Shown in pieces: positions 1 through 9,714 of a stretch of DNA of 64,000 nt (positions within the stretch are counted from its first letter, which is position 1; every line of letters begins with the position of its first letter). Both the position numbers and the translations under genes were made by a program. The notes beneath the pieces were generated by a model that was not told the origin of the DNA, made no database searches, and saw only the letters and a list, made by a program, of their open reading frames with translations. This DNA comes from Comamonadaceae bacterium (GTDB taxonomy: Bacteria > Pseudomonadota > Gammaproteobacteria > Burkholderiales > Burkholderiaceae_C), in NCBI GenBank assembly GCA_027488115.1, contig JAIYCG010000023.1, forward strand, positions 1-64,000, read 5' to 3'.

Positions 1-1
1 A

Positions 2-604
2 ATCCGCGTTCAAATCGAAGAAGCCACTTCTGACTACGACCGTGAAAAACTGCAAGAGCGCGTGGCCAAGTTGGCTGGCGGTGTTGCCGTGATCAAGGTG
101 GGCGCTGCCACCGAAGTCGAAATGAAAGAAAAGAAAGCCCGTGTTGAAGACGCATTGCACGCGACTCGCGCTGCTGTGGAAGAAGGCATTGTGGCTGGCG
201 GTGGCGTTGCCTTGTTGCGCGCTCGTCAAAACGCAGGCGAAATCAAAGGCGACAACGCTGACCAAGACGCTGGTATCAAGCTGGTGTTGAAAGCCATAGA
301 AGCACCTTTGCGCGAGATTGTGTACAACGCAGGTGGCGAGCCATCTGTGGTGGTGAACGCTGTGATGGCCGGCACAGGCAACTACGGCTTCAACGCTGCT
401 AACGACACTTACGGCGACATGATTGAAATGGGCATTTTGGACCCCACCAAAGTCACACGCACTGCTTTGCAAAACGCAGCATCCGTGGCTTCTTTGATGT
501 TGACCACAGAGTGCATGGTTTCAGAAGCACCAAAAGAAGAGTCTGGCGCCGGTGGCATGCCTGACATGGGCGGCATGGGTGGTATGGGCGGCATGGGCAT
601 GTAA
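2..604 (+). CDS. groEL: Chaperonin GroEL (Hsp60), 3' part only
   Basis: This is the last 200 codons of the ATP-dependent chaperonin that folds cytosolic proteins inside a double seven-membered ring with GroES. The start lies before the window. The open frame carries the invariant blocks [44 protein letters not shown] and [10 protein letters not shown], which cover the end of the intermediate domain and the C-terminal equatorial domain. It finishes with the flexible Gly-Gly-Met tail typical of bacterial GroEL. Full proteins are about 547 residues, so roughly 350 are missing upstream, and groES would be expected there. A strong hairpin terminator follows the stop codon. Nothing looks broken; it is incomplete only because the window starts inside it. 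Confidence 0.97.
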   Translation: MRVQIEEATSDYDREKLQERVAKLAGGVAVIKVGAATEVEMKEKKARVEDALHATRAAVEEGIVAGGGVALLRARQNAGEIKGDNADQDAGIKLVLKAIEAPLREIVYNAGGEPSVVVNAVMAGTGNYGFNAANDTYGDMIEMGILDPTKVTRTALQNAASVASLMLTTECMVSEAPKEESGAGGMPDMGGMGGMGGMGM

Positions 605-651
605 TTGCCCGCAGCCTCAAGGGTCTGCAAAGACCTTTGACTTTGCACAAG

Positions 652-682
652 AAACCCCGCAAGCAATTGCGGGGTTTTTTTT
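652..682 (+). terminator. Intrinsic terminator of groEL
   Basis: CCCCGC (655-660) pairs with GCGGGG (669-674) around an 8-base loop and is followed by eight T residues. It lies about 50 bases after the groEL stop, as expected for the end of a groESL operon. Confidence 0.9.
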
Positions 683-760
683 CGACTGTGCATTCTCACA
701 ACAAGTCATCTAAGATGAACTTGTGCATTGCTTCAATGCTTATCAGGTAATCAAACGCCC

Positions 761-1699
761 ATGACCGCAAGCTTTCAAATTCAACACAGCGCCATGCTGC
801 TCAAATATTCGGGCATCAGTTTTATTTCGGGCGCAGTCAACCATGGTTTTTTCAGTGGCGAACGCTCGCTATGGACCGCAGCAATCGGCATCGTTCTGTT
901 TGTGGCCGGCGCATGGATGGAGCACCGCAGTCAAAACAGTACGCAAAGTTTGATTGAATCACTTTGGGTGGGCACCTTACTGTCCATTGGTTTGGGCTTC
1001 TTCACTGGCGGCCTGCAACACTTTCCAGACTCACCTGCGCGCAGTGCGTGGGTCGTCCCTTTGGGATTTGCCATTTCTATTTTGGCTCTGATGTTCACAC
1101 TCAAAATGCGCATGCAACGCGCATTGATGGTGTATTCATTGAGCTTGGGGCTTTCGGTTTGCGCCAGCAGTTGGGCGGCTTATCAAGCCTTCGAGCGCAA
1201 CCCAGAATGGGCCGCTGGTGGTCATGCACATGGCGCAGAAGACGCGCATGACACTCACGAAGCCCCTACGAACACACCGACGACAAGCGCCTTGGTTGTC
1301 GATCGCACCGTCCAAGTCGACATGAACGACACGATGCGTTTCACGCCCGATTTGTTGCAAGTTGCGGCGGGTGAAACGCTCAAATTGATGGTGCACAACA
1401 GCGGCAAATTGCCGCATGAAATGGTCTTGGGCTCTGAAGCTGCGCTCAAAGCCCACGCCATTGAAATGAAACAATCGGCAGGGCACTCAGGCGTACACGA
1501 TCACGCTTCTGGCAATGACTTGCTGGCACTGAGCGTCAAGCCAAGCGAAACCAAAGAGTGGGTCATCAAGTTCGACCAAGCGCAGACCTTGCAGATGGCG
1601 TGCCTCATTCCAGGCCATTTTGAAGCGGGGATGAAGGGGCAAGTGATTGTGCAGGACAAGCCTACCAACGCACACGATCACAGCAGCCACAAGCACTGA
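761..1699 (+). CDS. Membrane protein with C-terminal cupredoxin (type 1 copper) domain
   Basis: Predicted 312-residue protein in two parts. Residues about 10-140 hold four or five hydrophobic segments. A His-rich linker follows (HAHGAEDAHDTHE), then residues about 180-290 form a cupredoxin fold. The copper ligands can be read: His in KLPHEMVLG, then Cys, His and Met in the motif C-L-I-P-G-H-x4-G-M. A second His/Asp stretch and a His-rich C-terminus (AHDHSSHKH) add metal-binding potential. Soluble cupredoxins with this motif are common in copper-handling loci; fusion to a multi-pass membrane domain is less usual. I chose the ATG at 761 because the upstream TTG at 728 has no ribosome binding site. 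A role in periplasmic copper binding or electron transfer is inferred. No copper ATPase or oxidase gene is adjacent. Confidence 0.75.
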   Translation: MTASFQIQHSAMLLKYSGISFISGAVNHGFFSGERSLWTAAIGIVLFVAGAWMEHRSQNSTQSLIESLWVGTLLSIGLGFFTGGLQHFPDSPARSAWVVPLGFAISILALMFTLKMRMQRALMVYSLSLGLSVCASSWAAYQAFERNPEWAAGGHAHGAEDAHDTHEAPTNTPTTSALVVDRTVQVDMNDTMRFTPDLLQVAAGETLKLMVHNSGKLPHEMVLGSEAALKAHAIEMKQSAGHSGVHDHASGNDLLALSVKPSETKEWVIKFDQAQTLQMACLIPGHFEAGMKGQVIVQDKPTNAHDHSSHKH

Positions 1700-1704
1700 A
1701 GAAA

Positions 1705-1731
1705 GAAGGGCCAGAATTGTCTGGCCCTCTT
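1705..1731. terminator. Probable bidirectional terminator between convergent genes
   Basis: AGGGCCAGA (1707-1715) and TCTGGCCCT (1720-1728) form a perfect 9-bp stem with a 4-base loop between the convergent cupredoxin gene and pgi. The T-rich tail is better on the minus strand (TTCTTTCTTC), so it mainly suits pgi. Confidence 0.65.
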
Positions 1732-1736
1732 CAAGT

Positions 1737-3314
1737 TCAAGCTTCGCGAACCCTTTGCAGCAATTGCGCTGTAGAGGCGTCTAATCCGGTAACATCACCC
1801 GACTCAATGCGTGCATGAATGTCTTTGGCCAACACTTTGCCCAACTCCACACCCCATTGGTCAAAGCTATTAATGCCCCACACCGCCCCACTCACAAATA
1901 CGCGGTGTTCTTGCAGAGCAATCAATGCGCCTAAATTAAATGGCGTTAAGTCATCCAGCAAGATGAAGCTACTGGGTCGGTTGCCTGCAAAGTTTTTATG
2001 TCCCCCCGCATCCGACTTGCCTACCATCAAAGCTTGTGCTTGCGCCAGCACATTGGACAATAACAAAGCTTGGTGATCGGGCAACGCATGCGTGGCATTT
2101 TTAACCGCCACAAATTCAAGCGGTACCACGTCGGTGCCTTGATGCAGCATTTGGAAAAATGCATGTTGGCCATTGGTACCTGGCTCGCCCCACAACACGG
2201 GGGAAGTGCCATAAGGCAATGCTTGCCCCGCTTGATCTACCTGCTTGCCGTTGCTTTCCATTTCAAGCTGCTGCAAGTAGGGCGCAAAGCGTTTCAAGGC
2301 GCTGTGATACGGTGCAATACAGCGGCTGGTGTAGTGCAAAAAGTTGCGATACCAAACATCGAGCAGACCTAAACGAATGGGCAAATTCTGCGCAGGATCG
2401 GCATGAAGAAAATGCTGGTCCATTGCATGTGCACCCGCTAAAAATTGACGAAACTTGTCTGGCCCAATGGCAATGGCCAGAGGCAGCCCAATGGCCGACC
2501 ACAAAGAGTATCGGCCGCCCACCCAATCCCAAAAACCAAAACAAGTTTGAATGCCAAATTGGCCAGCAGCTTCGATATTGGTGGTGAGCGCTGCAAAATG
2601 ACGCGGCACTTCGGTGCCGCCTTGCGATTCAAACCAACGTTTGGCCGACAAGGCATTGGTCATAGTTTCTAAGGTGGTGAATGTTTTAGAAGCTACCAAG
2701 AAAAGGGTGTTCTCTGCTTTCAAACCGCTCAACACCGCATCCAATTCATGGCCATCGACGTTGGACACAAAATGAAACCGCTTGCCCTTTAAAGCACAGG
2801 ACTGCAAAGCCATCACCGCCATTTGTGGGCCTAAATCGGAACCCCCAATGCCGATGTTCACCACGTCGGTGATCTGCGAGTCCAGTCGTATCTTCTCGGC
2901 ATACGACAGCATGGCATTCAAGGTCTGGTGTACATCCTTCAACGATGACTTGACTGACGCAGGCAGTGCATCCGCAGTAGCGCCTTCAGCAGGATGACGC
3001 AACAACCAATGCATGACTGCACGGTTTTCTGTGGTGTTGATGGCCTCACCGTTGAACATGCGATGGCGATGCGTCAGCACACCGGCTTGCTCGGCCAGTG
3101 CCAACAATTGCGCTTCAATGCGCGCATCCCAATGGTTCTTTGACAAGTCGACAAATAAGCCTGGCGCTTCTTGGCTGAAATGTGCAGCACGGCCTGAGTC
3201 GCGCGCAAATTCAGCGCGCAAATCAAAACCAGAAAATGTTGGAGCCAACTCGCTCAAGCCCTGCCAAGCGGCTGTTAGATCACCACGCATACAAAGCCTC
3301 TCTATGCTCTTCAA
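1737..3314 (-). CDS. pgi: Glucose-6-phosphate isomerase
   Basis: Cytosolic enzyme interconverting glucose-6-phosphate and fructose-6-phosphate. The 525-residue length is close to the family norm of about 550. Family signatures are present: [12 protein letters not shown], the phosphate-binding [13 protein letters not shown] loop, MESNGKQV with its active-site glutamate region, and the C-terminal [11 protein letters not shown]. It follows tal with a 4-base ATGA overlap (start codon 3312-3314), so the two are translationally coupled. With tal here and zwf facing away across a short divergent promoter, the locus controls entry to the pentose phosphate and Entner-Doudoroff routes. Confidence 0.97.
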   Translation of the reverse strand: MKSIERLCMRGDLTAAWQGLSELAPTFSGFDLRAEFARDSGRAAHFSQEAPGLFVDLSKNHWDARIEAQLLALAEQAGVLTHRHRMFNGEAINTTENRAVMHWLLRHPAEGATADALPASVKSSLKDVHQTLNAMLSYAEKIRLDSQITDVVNIGIGGSDLGPQMAVMALQSCALKGKRFHFVSNVDGHELDAVLSGLKAENTLFLVASKTFTTLETMTNALSAKRWFESQGGTEVPRHFAALTTNIEAAGQFGIQTCFGFWDWVGGRYSLWSAIGLPLAIAIGPDKFRQFLAGAHAMDQHFLHADPAQNLPIRLGLLDVWYRNFLHYTSRCIAPYHSALKRFAPYLQQLEMESNGKQVDQAGQALPYGTSPVLWGEPGTNGQHAFFQMLHQGTDVVPLEFVAVKNATHALPDHQALLLSNVLAQAQALMVGKSDAGGHKNFAGNRPSSFILLDDLTPFNLGALIALQEHRVFVSGAVWGINSFDQWGVELGKVLAKDIHARIESGDVTGLDASTAQLLQRVREA

Positions 3315-4267
3315 GCCTTTTGTGCCGCCAACATCAAGCCTTCCAACTTGATGGCATCCACACAGAAAGCACGAATGCCTTCCGCCAATTTTTCGGTGGC
3401 CATGGCGTCTTCGTTCAATGCAAAACGGAAACCCGATTCACTGTATTGCACCAATGGCAAGTCCATGCCTTTGGCAGCTTGTGCATCAAGCGATGCTGTT
3501 AACGATGTTTCATTGGTTGCCAACAAAGCCAACAAGTCGGGGCTGATGGTCAGCAAATCACATCCGGTCAAAGCCACAATTTGACCCACATTGCGGAAGC
3601 TGGCGCCCATCACCTCTGTGGCAATGTCGTTCTTTTTATAGTAGTTGAAAATGGCGCGTACCGACTTCACACCCGGATCATTGGCACCGGCATTGGCAGC
3701 TTCATCCCACGCAGCACCCGCTGTTTTTTTGTACCAGTCGTAAATGCGTCCTACGAATGGCGAGATCAATTGAACCTTGGCTTGACCACAAGCCACCGCT
3801 TGTGCAAATGAAAACAACAAGGTGAGGTTGGTGCGAATGCCTTCTCGTTCCAACTCGGCAGCGGCTTGAATGCCTTCCCAGGTCGCAGCAATTTTGATCA
3901 GCACACGCTGGCGTGAAATACCCTGTGCCTCATACAAACTCATCAATCGACGTGCACGTGCCAGCGTGGCCACAGTGTCAAAGCTCAAACGCGCATCGAC
4001 TTCCGTAGACACACGGCCCGGAATGGTCTTCAAGATTTCACAACCAAAGCGCACCAACAAATGGTCCATCACAACATCCAGCGGCTGACCTTTGTGAGCG
4101 GCCACAGACTCTGAAAGCAAAGGTGCATATTCAGGCTTTTGCACAGCCTTCAAGATCAGAGACGGGTTGGTGGTTGCGTCTTGCGGCTGGAACTGGGCCA
4201 GTTGTTTAAAGTCACCGGTGTCTGCAACAACGGTGGTGTGGGCTTTGAGTGCGTCAAGTTGGTTCAT
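3311..4267 (-). CDS. tal: Transaldolase
   Basis: Transfers a dihydroxyacetone unit between sedoheptulose-7-phosphate and glyceraldehyde-3-phosphate in the non-oxidative pentose phosphate pathway. The 318-residue size fits classical (TalB-type) transaldolases. The DATTNPSLI block sits near the N-terminus and the Schiff-base lysine lies in [11 protein letters not shown]. It is the first gene of a tal-pgi operon, overlapping pgi by 4 bases. A candidate promoter lies upstream (-35 TTGTAA at 4317-4322, -10 GATAAT at 4294-4299 on the minus strand). Its -35 box falls inside an inverted repeat shared with zwf, which suggests common control. Confidence 0.97.
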   Translation of the reverse strand: MNQLDALKAHTTVVADTGDFKQLAQFQPQDATTNPSLILKAVQKPEYAPLLSESVAAHKGQPLDVVMDHLLVRFGCEILKTIPGRVSTEVDARLSFDTVATLARARRLMSLYEAQGISRQRVLIKIAATWEGIQAAAELEREGIRTNLTLLFSFAQAVACGQAKVQLISPFVGRIYDWYKKTAGAAWDEAANAGANDPGVKSVRAIFNYYKKNDIATEVMGASFRNVGQIVALTGCDLLTISPDLLALLATNETSLTASLDAQAAKGMDLPLVQYSESGFRFALNEDAMATEKLAEGIRAFCVDAIKLEGLMLAAQKA

Positions 4268-4293
4268 GGCAAAAACATTTAATCAAGGCTTGA

Positions 4294-4339
4294 ATTATCG
4301 ATGAAACAAAGTTACATTACAAACTCATTTTTATGTAAC
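4294..4339. promoter_or_regulatory. Divergent tal/zwf promoter with candidate HexR operator
   Basis: GTTACAT (4311-4317) and ATGTAAC (4333-4339) are perfect inverted arms 15 bases apart, ending 8 bases before the zwf start codon. The minus-strand tal promoter TTGTAA-N17-GATAAT has its -35 inside this repeat. HexR proteins are known to bind palindromes in zwf promoters and to release them with 2-keto-3-deoxy-6-phosphogluconate. Assigning this repeat to the neighbouring hexR product is inference. Confidence 0.55.
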
Positions 4340-4347
4340 AAATAAAC

Positions 4348-5817
4348 ATGTCCTTTGATCTAGTTTTTTTCGGCGGCACTGGCGACCTGGTTTGGCGCAA
4401 ATTGATGCCCGCCCTGTTTCAAGCCTTCCGCCACGGCACTTTGCCTGCGGGCGGCCGAATCATTGGCGTTGCACGCGACAGCATGTCGGACGAGCAATAT
4501 CAAACCCTCATTCAATCTCGTTTTGAGCAAGTCGAAGGCTCAAAACGCCCCAACGACGAAGAATTTGCTCGATTCAAAGCCATGCTGCACTACGAGCGCG
4601 TGGACTTGTCCAACCCAGACGATTACGCCAAATTGGGTGACCGCTTAGCCCAGCGCGATACCGACCATGTGGTGATGTACTTGGCCACAGCGCCTAGCCT
4701 GTTCAAAATCGTGTGCGAACAACTGGCCGTCGCAAAACTGAACACATCCAAAACCCGCATTGTGTTGGAAAAGCCACTGGGTCACGATCTCAAATCCAAT
4801 CGAGCGATCAACCAAAGCGTGCGCAAGGTTTTTGAAGAACAACAAATTTTCCGAATTGACCATTACTTGGGCAAGCCCTCAGTGCAAAATTTGTTTGCCA
4901 TGCGCTTTGGCAATGCCTTGTTTGAACCGTTGTGGCGACGCGAGCACATTGCCAACATTCAGATCACAATTGCCGAAGAGTTGGGCGTAGAAAAGCGCGG
5001 CGCTTTTTACGAAAACACAGGTGCACTGCGCGACATGGTGCAAAACCATGCACTGCAATTGCTGTGTGCCATTGCCATGGAGCCGCCCATCAACGCACAC
5101 GCCGATGCCATTCGCGATGAAAAACTCAAAGTCCTGCGAGCCCTTAAACCTTGGACCACAGAAACACTCAACCAACACGTGGTGAGGGGCCAGTACAGCC
5201 AGGGCAATGTGAACGGACACACTGTGCCAGCTTACAACGAGGAGACTGGCGTGAACCCCAACAGCACGACAGAAACCTTTGTGGCCTTGAGAACAGAAAT
5301 TGCCAATTGGCGCTGGGCCGGTGTGCCTTTCTACATTCGCACAGGCAAACGTTTGGCCTCTCGCGAGGGCTACATTGAGATCAATTTTCGCCCAACCCCG
5401 CACGCTATTTTTAAAGCGCCCGCAGGCGGCGTGAACAAACTGGTCATTCATTTACAACCCAAAGACGGCTTGGAATTGCACCTCTTTGCTGAAGGCCAAA
5501 ACAAGCGCATCAAAACGGGCAATCAAATTTCTAACAACTTGAGCTCTGTTCACCTCGACCTTGATTTCGACAAACGTTTTGGCAGTGAGCGCGTAGGCGC
5601 CTACGAGCGTTTGCTGTTAGATGTGCTCGATGGCCGTTTGAATTTGTTCGTGCGCAGCGACGAACAAGAAGAAGCATGGCGCTGGGTTGAACCTATTTTG
5701 CAACACTGGGCCAGCGACACCCAAGGCCCTCGTCAGTATGCCGCCGGCACTTGGGGGCCCAGTGCTTCTACCGCCATGATTGCGCGTGATGGATTTTGCT
5801 GGACGGAGGAAAACTAA
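4348..5817 (+). CDS. zwf: Glucose-6-phosphate 1-dehydrogenase
   Basis: Oxidises glucose-6-phosphate to 6-phosphogluconolactone with NAD(P)+, the first step of the oxidative pentose phosphate and Entner-Doudoroff pathways. At 489 residues it is full length. The N-terminal nucleotide-binding loop is GGTGDLVWRK, and the substrate/catalytic segment is RIDHYLGKPSVQN with the family's Asp-His pair. There is no clear ribosome binding site before the ATG: the preceding bases are AACAAATAAAC and the inverted repeat ends 8 bases upstream. The stop is 3 bases before hexR, so the two form an operon and the regulator probably adjusts its own expression with zwf. Confidence 0.97.
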   Translation: MSFDLVFFGGTGDLVWRKLMPALFQAFRHGTLPAGGRIIGVARDSMSDEQYQTLIQSRFEQVEGSKRPNDEEFARFKAMLHYERVDLSNPDDYAKLGDRLAQRDTDHVVMYLATAPSLFKIVCEQLAVAKLNTSKTRIVLEKPLGHDLKSNRAINQSVRKVFEEQQIFRIDHYLGKPSVQNLFAMRFGNALFEPLWRREHIANIQITIAEELGVEKRGAFYENTGALRDMVQNHALQLLCAIAMEPPINAHADAIRDEKLKVLRALKPWTTETLNQHVVRGQYSQGNVNGHTVPAYNEETGVNPNSTTETFVALRTEIANWRWAGVPFYIRTGKRLASREGYIEINFRPTPHAIFKAPAGGVNKLVIHLQPKDGLELHLFAEGQNKRIKTGNQISNNLSSVHLDLDFDKRFGSERVGAYERLLLDVLDGRLNLFVRSDEQEEAWRWVEPILQHWASDTQGPRQYAAGTWGPSASTAMIARDGFCWTEEN

Positions 5818-5820
5818 GCC

Positions 5821-6666
5821 ATGCTAGACCGCATCAAGGCATCCCTCCCTTCCTTGGCACCCGCTGAGCAGCGCGTTGGCAAGTTGGTGCTGCAAGATCC
5901 TCGCGCCTTTGCCAATTTGCCTGTCACCGAATTGGCAGATCGCGCGCATGTGAGCAAACCCACGGTGGTTCGCTTTTGCAGAAGTGTGGGCTATGACGGC
6001 TTGTCTGATTTCAAACTGAAGTTGGCTGGCAGTGTGAGCGAAGGCGTTCCCTTCATTCACCGCAGCGTCGATGCCGACGATAAAACCAGTGACGTCATGG
6101 TCAAGGTCATTGACAACACGGTGGCGGCTTTTTTGAAATACCGCAACGATGCGTCATCGTTTGCGATTGACCAAGCCGTGCAGGCCTTGGCTGAAACCCA
6201 CAGTACAGGCAAACGGATTGAGTTTTATGGTGTGGGCAACTCAGGCATCGTGGCGCAAGATGCACAGCACAAATTTTTTCGTTTAGGCATGAACACCATT
6301 GCCTACAGCGATGGCCACATGCAAGTGATGAGCGCCTCCATGCTGGGCCCAGGTGATTGCGTGGTCATCATTTCCAATTCTGGCCGCACGCGAGATTTGA
6401 TGGACGCCTGCGACATTGCGCGCAAACGAGGTGCCACCACCATTTTGATAACAGCCAGTGGCTCGCCCTTGGCCACAGCAGGGCACATTCATTTGACCGC
6501 CGACCATCCAGAAAGCTATGACCGCTACAGCCCCATGGTTTCCAGACTCTTGCATTTGTTGATCATTGACATCTTGGCCACCACCGTCGCGCTCCGTATT
6601 GGTGAGACCTTGCAGCCGGCTTTGCGCGAAATGAAAAACAATTTACGCAACAAGCGCTACACCTGA
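5821..6666 (+). CDS. hexR: HexR-like MurR/RpiR-family transcriptional regulator
   Basis: 281-residue sugar-phosphate-responsive repressor. Residues 1-77 are the RpiR helix-turn-helix (LADRAHVSKPTVVRFCRSVGYDGLSDFKLKL). Residues about 125-250 are an SIS sugar-isomerase fold with the phosphosugar-binding stretch VVIISNSGRTRDLMDAC. The ATG at 5821 has a strong Shine-Dalgarno, GGAGGAAA. The position directly behind zwf and opposite tal-pgi is typical of HexR, which in pseudomonads senses 2-keto-3-deoxy-6-phosphogluconate. The ligand here is inferred. A short inverted repeat after the stop (ATTGAG/CTCAAT) lacks a T-tract and is not a convincing terminator. Confidence 0.88.
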   Translation: MLDRIKASLPSLAPAEQRVGKLVLQDPRAFANLPVTELADRAHVSKPTVVRFCRSVGYDGLSDFKLKLAGSVSEGVPFIHRSVDADDKTSDVMVKVIDNTVAAFLKYRNDASSFAIDQAVQALAETHSTGKRIEFYGVGNSGIVAQDAQHKFFRLGMNTIAYSDGHMQVMSASMLGPGDCVVIISNSGRTRDLMDACDIARKRGATTILITASGSPLATAGHIHLTADHPESYDRYSPMVSRLLHLLIIDILATTVALRIGETLQPALREMKNNLRNKRYT

Positions 6667-6727
6667 TTGAGCTTACTCAATGGGTGTTGGGCCTGTGCAT
6701 TTTGCAAAGAGCAGACCGACAACAGAC

Positions 6728-7963
6728 TTATTGCTTGTAAAACTTGCCATCTTTCACAATCACTTCTATGTGATCGCCTTGGCCCAACAAACAAGAAATA
6801 TCCACCAATGGGTTGCCGTTAACCAGCAGCAAATCGGCAATGGCACCCTCTTTCACCACGCCCAATTGACCCGACATGTTTAACAATTCAGCAGCGTTCA
6901 AGGTGGCTTGCTGCAAGGCTGCGCCATTGCCCAAAATACCGGCACGAATGCGCAATTCCTCAGATTGATGACGGTGTGACTCGCCTAACAAATCAGTGCC
7001 CAAAGCCATGGTCACGCCCGCTTTGGCCAAAATTTCCAGGGCCTTCTGACCCTGGCTTCGCACCGTTTCAATTTTGGCCACAGACACTGCAGGCAGTCCC
7101 AGGCTAGCCCCTTCATTGGCCAATGCTTCGTAAGTGATGAGGGTGGGCACCACAAAGGCATTTTTTTCAGCCAAGAAAAGAGATGTCGCTTCGTCAATCA
7201 AATTGCCATGCTCAATGCTTCGCACACCAAATGCCACAGCTCTGTGAATGGCCTTGGGTGTGTAGGCGTGAGCCATCACATACGTGCCCGCATGCTCGGC
7301 TTCTTCCACAATGGCTCTAATTTCAGCTTCTGAATAACCCAGGTAATGAATAGGATCGTTGGGTGAAGCAACACCGCCAGAGGCCATGATCTTGATTTGA
7401 TTGGCGCCCTTCATGATTTCCTCGCGCACGGCCAGTCGCACATTGTCAACGCCATCGACCACCCTTGCCAAAGCGCCAACCCGGCTGGAACAACCACAGG
7501 GCTCAATCACGTCACTTCGAGGTCGGCCATCACCATGGCCTCCCGTTTGTGACAGCGCACGACCCGATGCAAAGATTCGCGGACCGACCACCATGTCAGT
7601 GCGAGTGGCTTCGGCCAAGTTCCAGTCACCACCACCGGCATCGCGCACTGTGGTGAAGCCGCGCATGAGCATGCCCTTCATGATGGGCAACGCGCGCAGT
7701 GTGGCAAAGACATTGGGCTGGTTGGCTGTGACGTTGAGGTTCAGATGCGCAGCGATCACATGAACGTGGCAGTCGATCAAGCCAGGCATGAGGGTTTTAC
7801 CCTCGGCTTTCACCACCTTGGTGCCAGATGCAATGAAAACGTCTGGTTGGTGGGGAACCACCGATTTGATCAAACCGTTTTCAACCCACACGTCTTGGCC
7901 CGCCTTCAATTGCAAGGACGCGACATCAAGCACATTGGCCGATTGAAACAAGATCGTGTTCAT
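6728..7963 (-). CDS. Amidohydrolase-family metal-dependent hydrolase
   Basis: 411-residue cytosolic member of the amidohydrolase superfamily, closest in motif pattern to the imidazolonepropionase/prolidase-like subgroup. Metal ligands can be read in order: HVHV after MPGLIDC, the lysine in QIKIMASGG likely carboxylated, His in AHAYTPKAIH, His in SIEHGN and Asp in ALGTDLLGE. I prefer the ATG at 7963 over a GTG at 7993; neither has a good ribosome binding site. It is divergent from an ABC peptide-binding protein and near the matching permease operon with an M20 hydrolase. Cleavage of an imported peptide-like or N-acylated substrate is therefore likely. The substrate cannot be read from sequence. 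Confidence 0.85.
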   Translation of the reverse strand: MNTILFQSANVLDVASLQLKAGQDVWVENGLIKSVVPHQPDVFIASGTKVVKAEGKTLMPGLIDCHVHVIAAHLNLNVTANQPNVFATLRALPIMKGMLMRGFTTVRDAGGGDWNLAEATRTDMVVGPRIFASGRALSQTGGHGDGRPRSDVIEPCGCSSRVGALARVVDGVDNVRLAVREEIMKGANQIKIMASGGVASPNDPIHYLGYSEAEIRAIVEEAEHAGTYVMAHAYTPKAIHRAVAFGVRSIEHGNLIDEATSLFLAEKNAFVVPTLITYEALANEGASLGLPAVSVAKIETVRSQGQKALEILAKAGVTMALGTDLLGESHRHQSEELRIRAGILGNGAALQQATLNAAELLNMSGQLGVVKEGAIADLLLVNGNPLVDISCLLGQGDHIEVIVKDGKFYKQ

Positions 7964-8046
7964 AAGGAAGTTGCCTGTGGCTACAAAAACCACATTAAAA
8001 CCGATAAATCTGGCCTTGTCGCAGTTGGCAATTACCCTGATGCCGC

Positions 8047-8076
8047 TTGCGAAACACCACAGCCCTCCCCTAGAAT
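8047..8076 (+). promoter_or_regulatory. Sigma70-type promoter of the ABC binding-protein gene
   Basis: TTGCGA (8047-8052), an 18-base spacer and TAGAAT (8071-8076) lie 33 bases before the start codon at 8109, giving a leader of about 26 bases with an AGGA ribosome binding site. Confidence 0.55.
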
Positions 8077-8108
8077 GGGCTTGTCATTTAACTTAGACAG
8101 GATTTAGC

Positions 8109-9701
8109 ATGTACCAACGCTTCCTCAAAACCTCACGCCTTCTGACGCTGGCGATTGGCATGGCGGCAGCCCTGCTGGGCGCAAGCAGCGCTCAGGCCGT
8201 CGAATTCAAATGGGCCGCTCAAAACGACATTTTGACTTTGGACCCTCATTCACAAAATCATGCCACCACCAACAACATCGTGGGTCACACCTATGAAACC
8301 TTGGTGCGCTACGACAAGAACTACAAAATTGAACCCAGCTTGGCCACCAGCTGGTCCAACGTCAACCCCACCACTGTGCGGTTCAACTTGCGCAAGAACG
8401 TGAAATTCAACGATGGTTCCAACTTCACCGCTGATGACGTTTTGTTCTCCTTCGATCGCATTCGTCAACCCCAAGGCACCATGCAGATTTATGTGGCCGG
8501 CGTGAAAGAAATGAAAAAAGTCGACGACCACACTGTGGACGTGATCTTGGACAAGCCCAACCCCACCATGTTCAACAACTTCACCACCTTCTTCATCATG
8601 AGCAAGGTCTGGGCGGTTAAGAACAAGTCTGAAAAAATTCAAGACTACAAGGCCAAAGAAATTACCTTCGCCTCCACCAACACCAACGGTACAGGCCCTT
8701 ACATCATCAAAGAGTGGGCGCCAGACCAGCGCGTGGTTTTAACAGCCAACAAGGCTTGGTGGGACAAGTTGCAAGGCAACGTGACCGAGATCATTTATAC
8801 CCCCATCAAATCAGACCCTACACGCATTGCGGCTCTTTTGGCTGGCAACGTCGATGCGGTCACTGACTTGCCCACACAAGACGTCGCACGTTTGCGCAAC
8901 ACACCCACCTTGTCCGTTTTAGATGGCCCCGAAGTACGGACCATTTTCTTTGGCTTTGACTTGGGCAGTGACGAATTGAAGTACGCCCCAAAGGGTAAGA
9001 ATTTCTTCAAAGACGTTCGCGTTCGCAAAGCTTTGAGCATGGCCATTGACCGCACGGCTATCCAGCGCAGCATCATGCGCGGCTTGTCTGTGCCTGCCAG
9101 CCTCATCATTGCGCCTGGCGTGAACGGTTACAACGCTGACATGGACAAAACCGGCCCTGCCGATGTTGAAGGCGCCAAGAAGCTGTTGGCTGAAGCGGGT
9201 TACCCCAACGGCCTCGAGTTCACGCTTGATTGCCCCAACAACCGTTACGTGAACGACGAAGAAGTTTGCCAAGCCGTGGTCAACATGTGGGCCAGAATTG
9301 GCGTCAAAGCCAAACTGAATGCCATCAACTTTGGCCCCTTCATTGCCAAAGTGCAAAACTTTGACACCAGCGCTTATTTGCTGGGTTGGGGCGTGGCCAC
9401 CTATGATGCACAGTACTCTTTGCAATCATTGGTCATGACCCGCACACAAGGCGCTGATGGCAGTTTTAACTTCTCAAAAGTGAGCAATGCCAAAGTGGAT
9501 TCACTGATCGAGTCCATGAAAACAGAACTCGACAAAAACAAGCGCGATGCCATGATCAAGGAAGCCTTGACCATCACGCGCGACGAAGTCCTCTACATCC
9601 CATTGCATCACCAGATGCGCCCATGGGCCATGAAGAAAAACGTCACCATGACGCACAACTCCAACGATGCGCCTAAGATTTTTTATGTCACAGTGAACTG
9701 A
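8109..9701 (+). CDS. ABC transporter substrate-binding protein, family 5 (dipeptide/oligopeptide)
   Basis: 530-residue periplasmic receptor. A Sec signal peptide covers residues 1-30 (hydrophobic core LLTLAIGMAAALLGA, cleavage after AQA). The mature part has family SBP_bac_5 hallmarks: an N-terminal ILTLDPHSQNH segment, TADDVLFSFDR, VRKALSMAIDR, and the C-terminal LYIPLHHQMRPWAMKKNV. A promoter and an AGGA ribosome binding site precede the ATG, and an intrinsic terminator follows, so it is a single-gene transcript. Its permease and ATPase genes (dppB, dppC, dppD, dppF types) lie just downstream on the opposite strand. High separate expression of the receptor is usual for such importers. The ligand is probably a small peptide or peptide-like compound; this is inferred from the neighbouring hydrolases. 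Confidence 0.93.
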   Translation: MYQRFLKTSRLLTLAIGMAAALLGASSAQAVEFKWAAQNDILTLDPHSQNHATTNNIVGHTYETLVRYDKNYKIEPSLATSWSNVNPTTVRFNLRKNVKFNDGSNFTADDVLFSFDRIRQPQGTMQIYVAGVKEMKKVDDHTVDVILDKPNPTMFNNFTTFFIMSKVWAVKNKSEKIQDYKAKEITFASTNTNGTGPYIIKEWAPDQRVVLTANKAWWDKLQGNVTEIIYTPIKSDPTRIAALLAGNVDAVTDLPTQDVARLRNTPTLSVLDGPEVRTIFFGFDLGSDELKYAPKGKNFFKDVRVRKALSMAIDRTAIQRSIMRGLSVPASLIIAPGVNGYNADMDKTGPADVEGAKKLLAEAGYPNGLEFTLDCPNNRYVNDEEVCQAVVNMWARIGVKAKLNAINFGPFIAKVQNFDTSAYLLGWGVATYDAQYSLQSLVMTRTQGADGSFNFSKVSNAKVDSLIESMKTELDKNKRDAMIKEALTITRDEVLYIPLHHQMRPWAMKKNVTMTHNSNDAPKIFYVTVN

Positions 9702-9714
9702 TTCACACCTTCAC

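Noticed and set aside
4879-5451. 190-codon minus-strand frame
   Set aside because: Antisense to zwf, with no motif and no promoter.
6667-6727. Inverted repeat ATTGAG/CTCAAT after hexR
   Set aside because: Only 6-bp arms with no T-tract, not sufficient for a terminator call.
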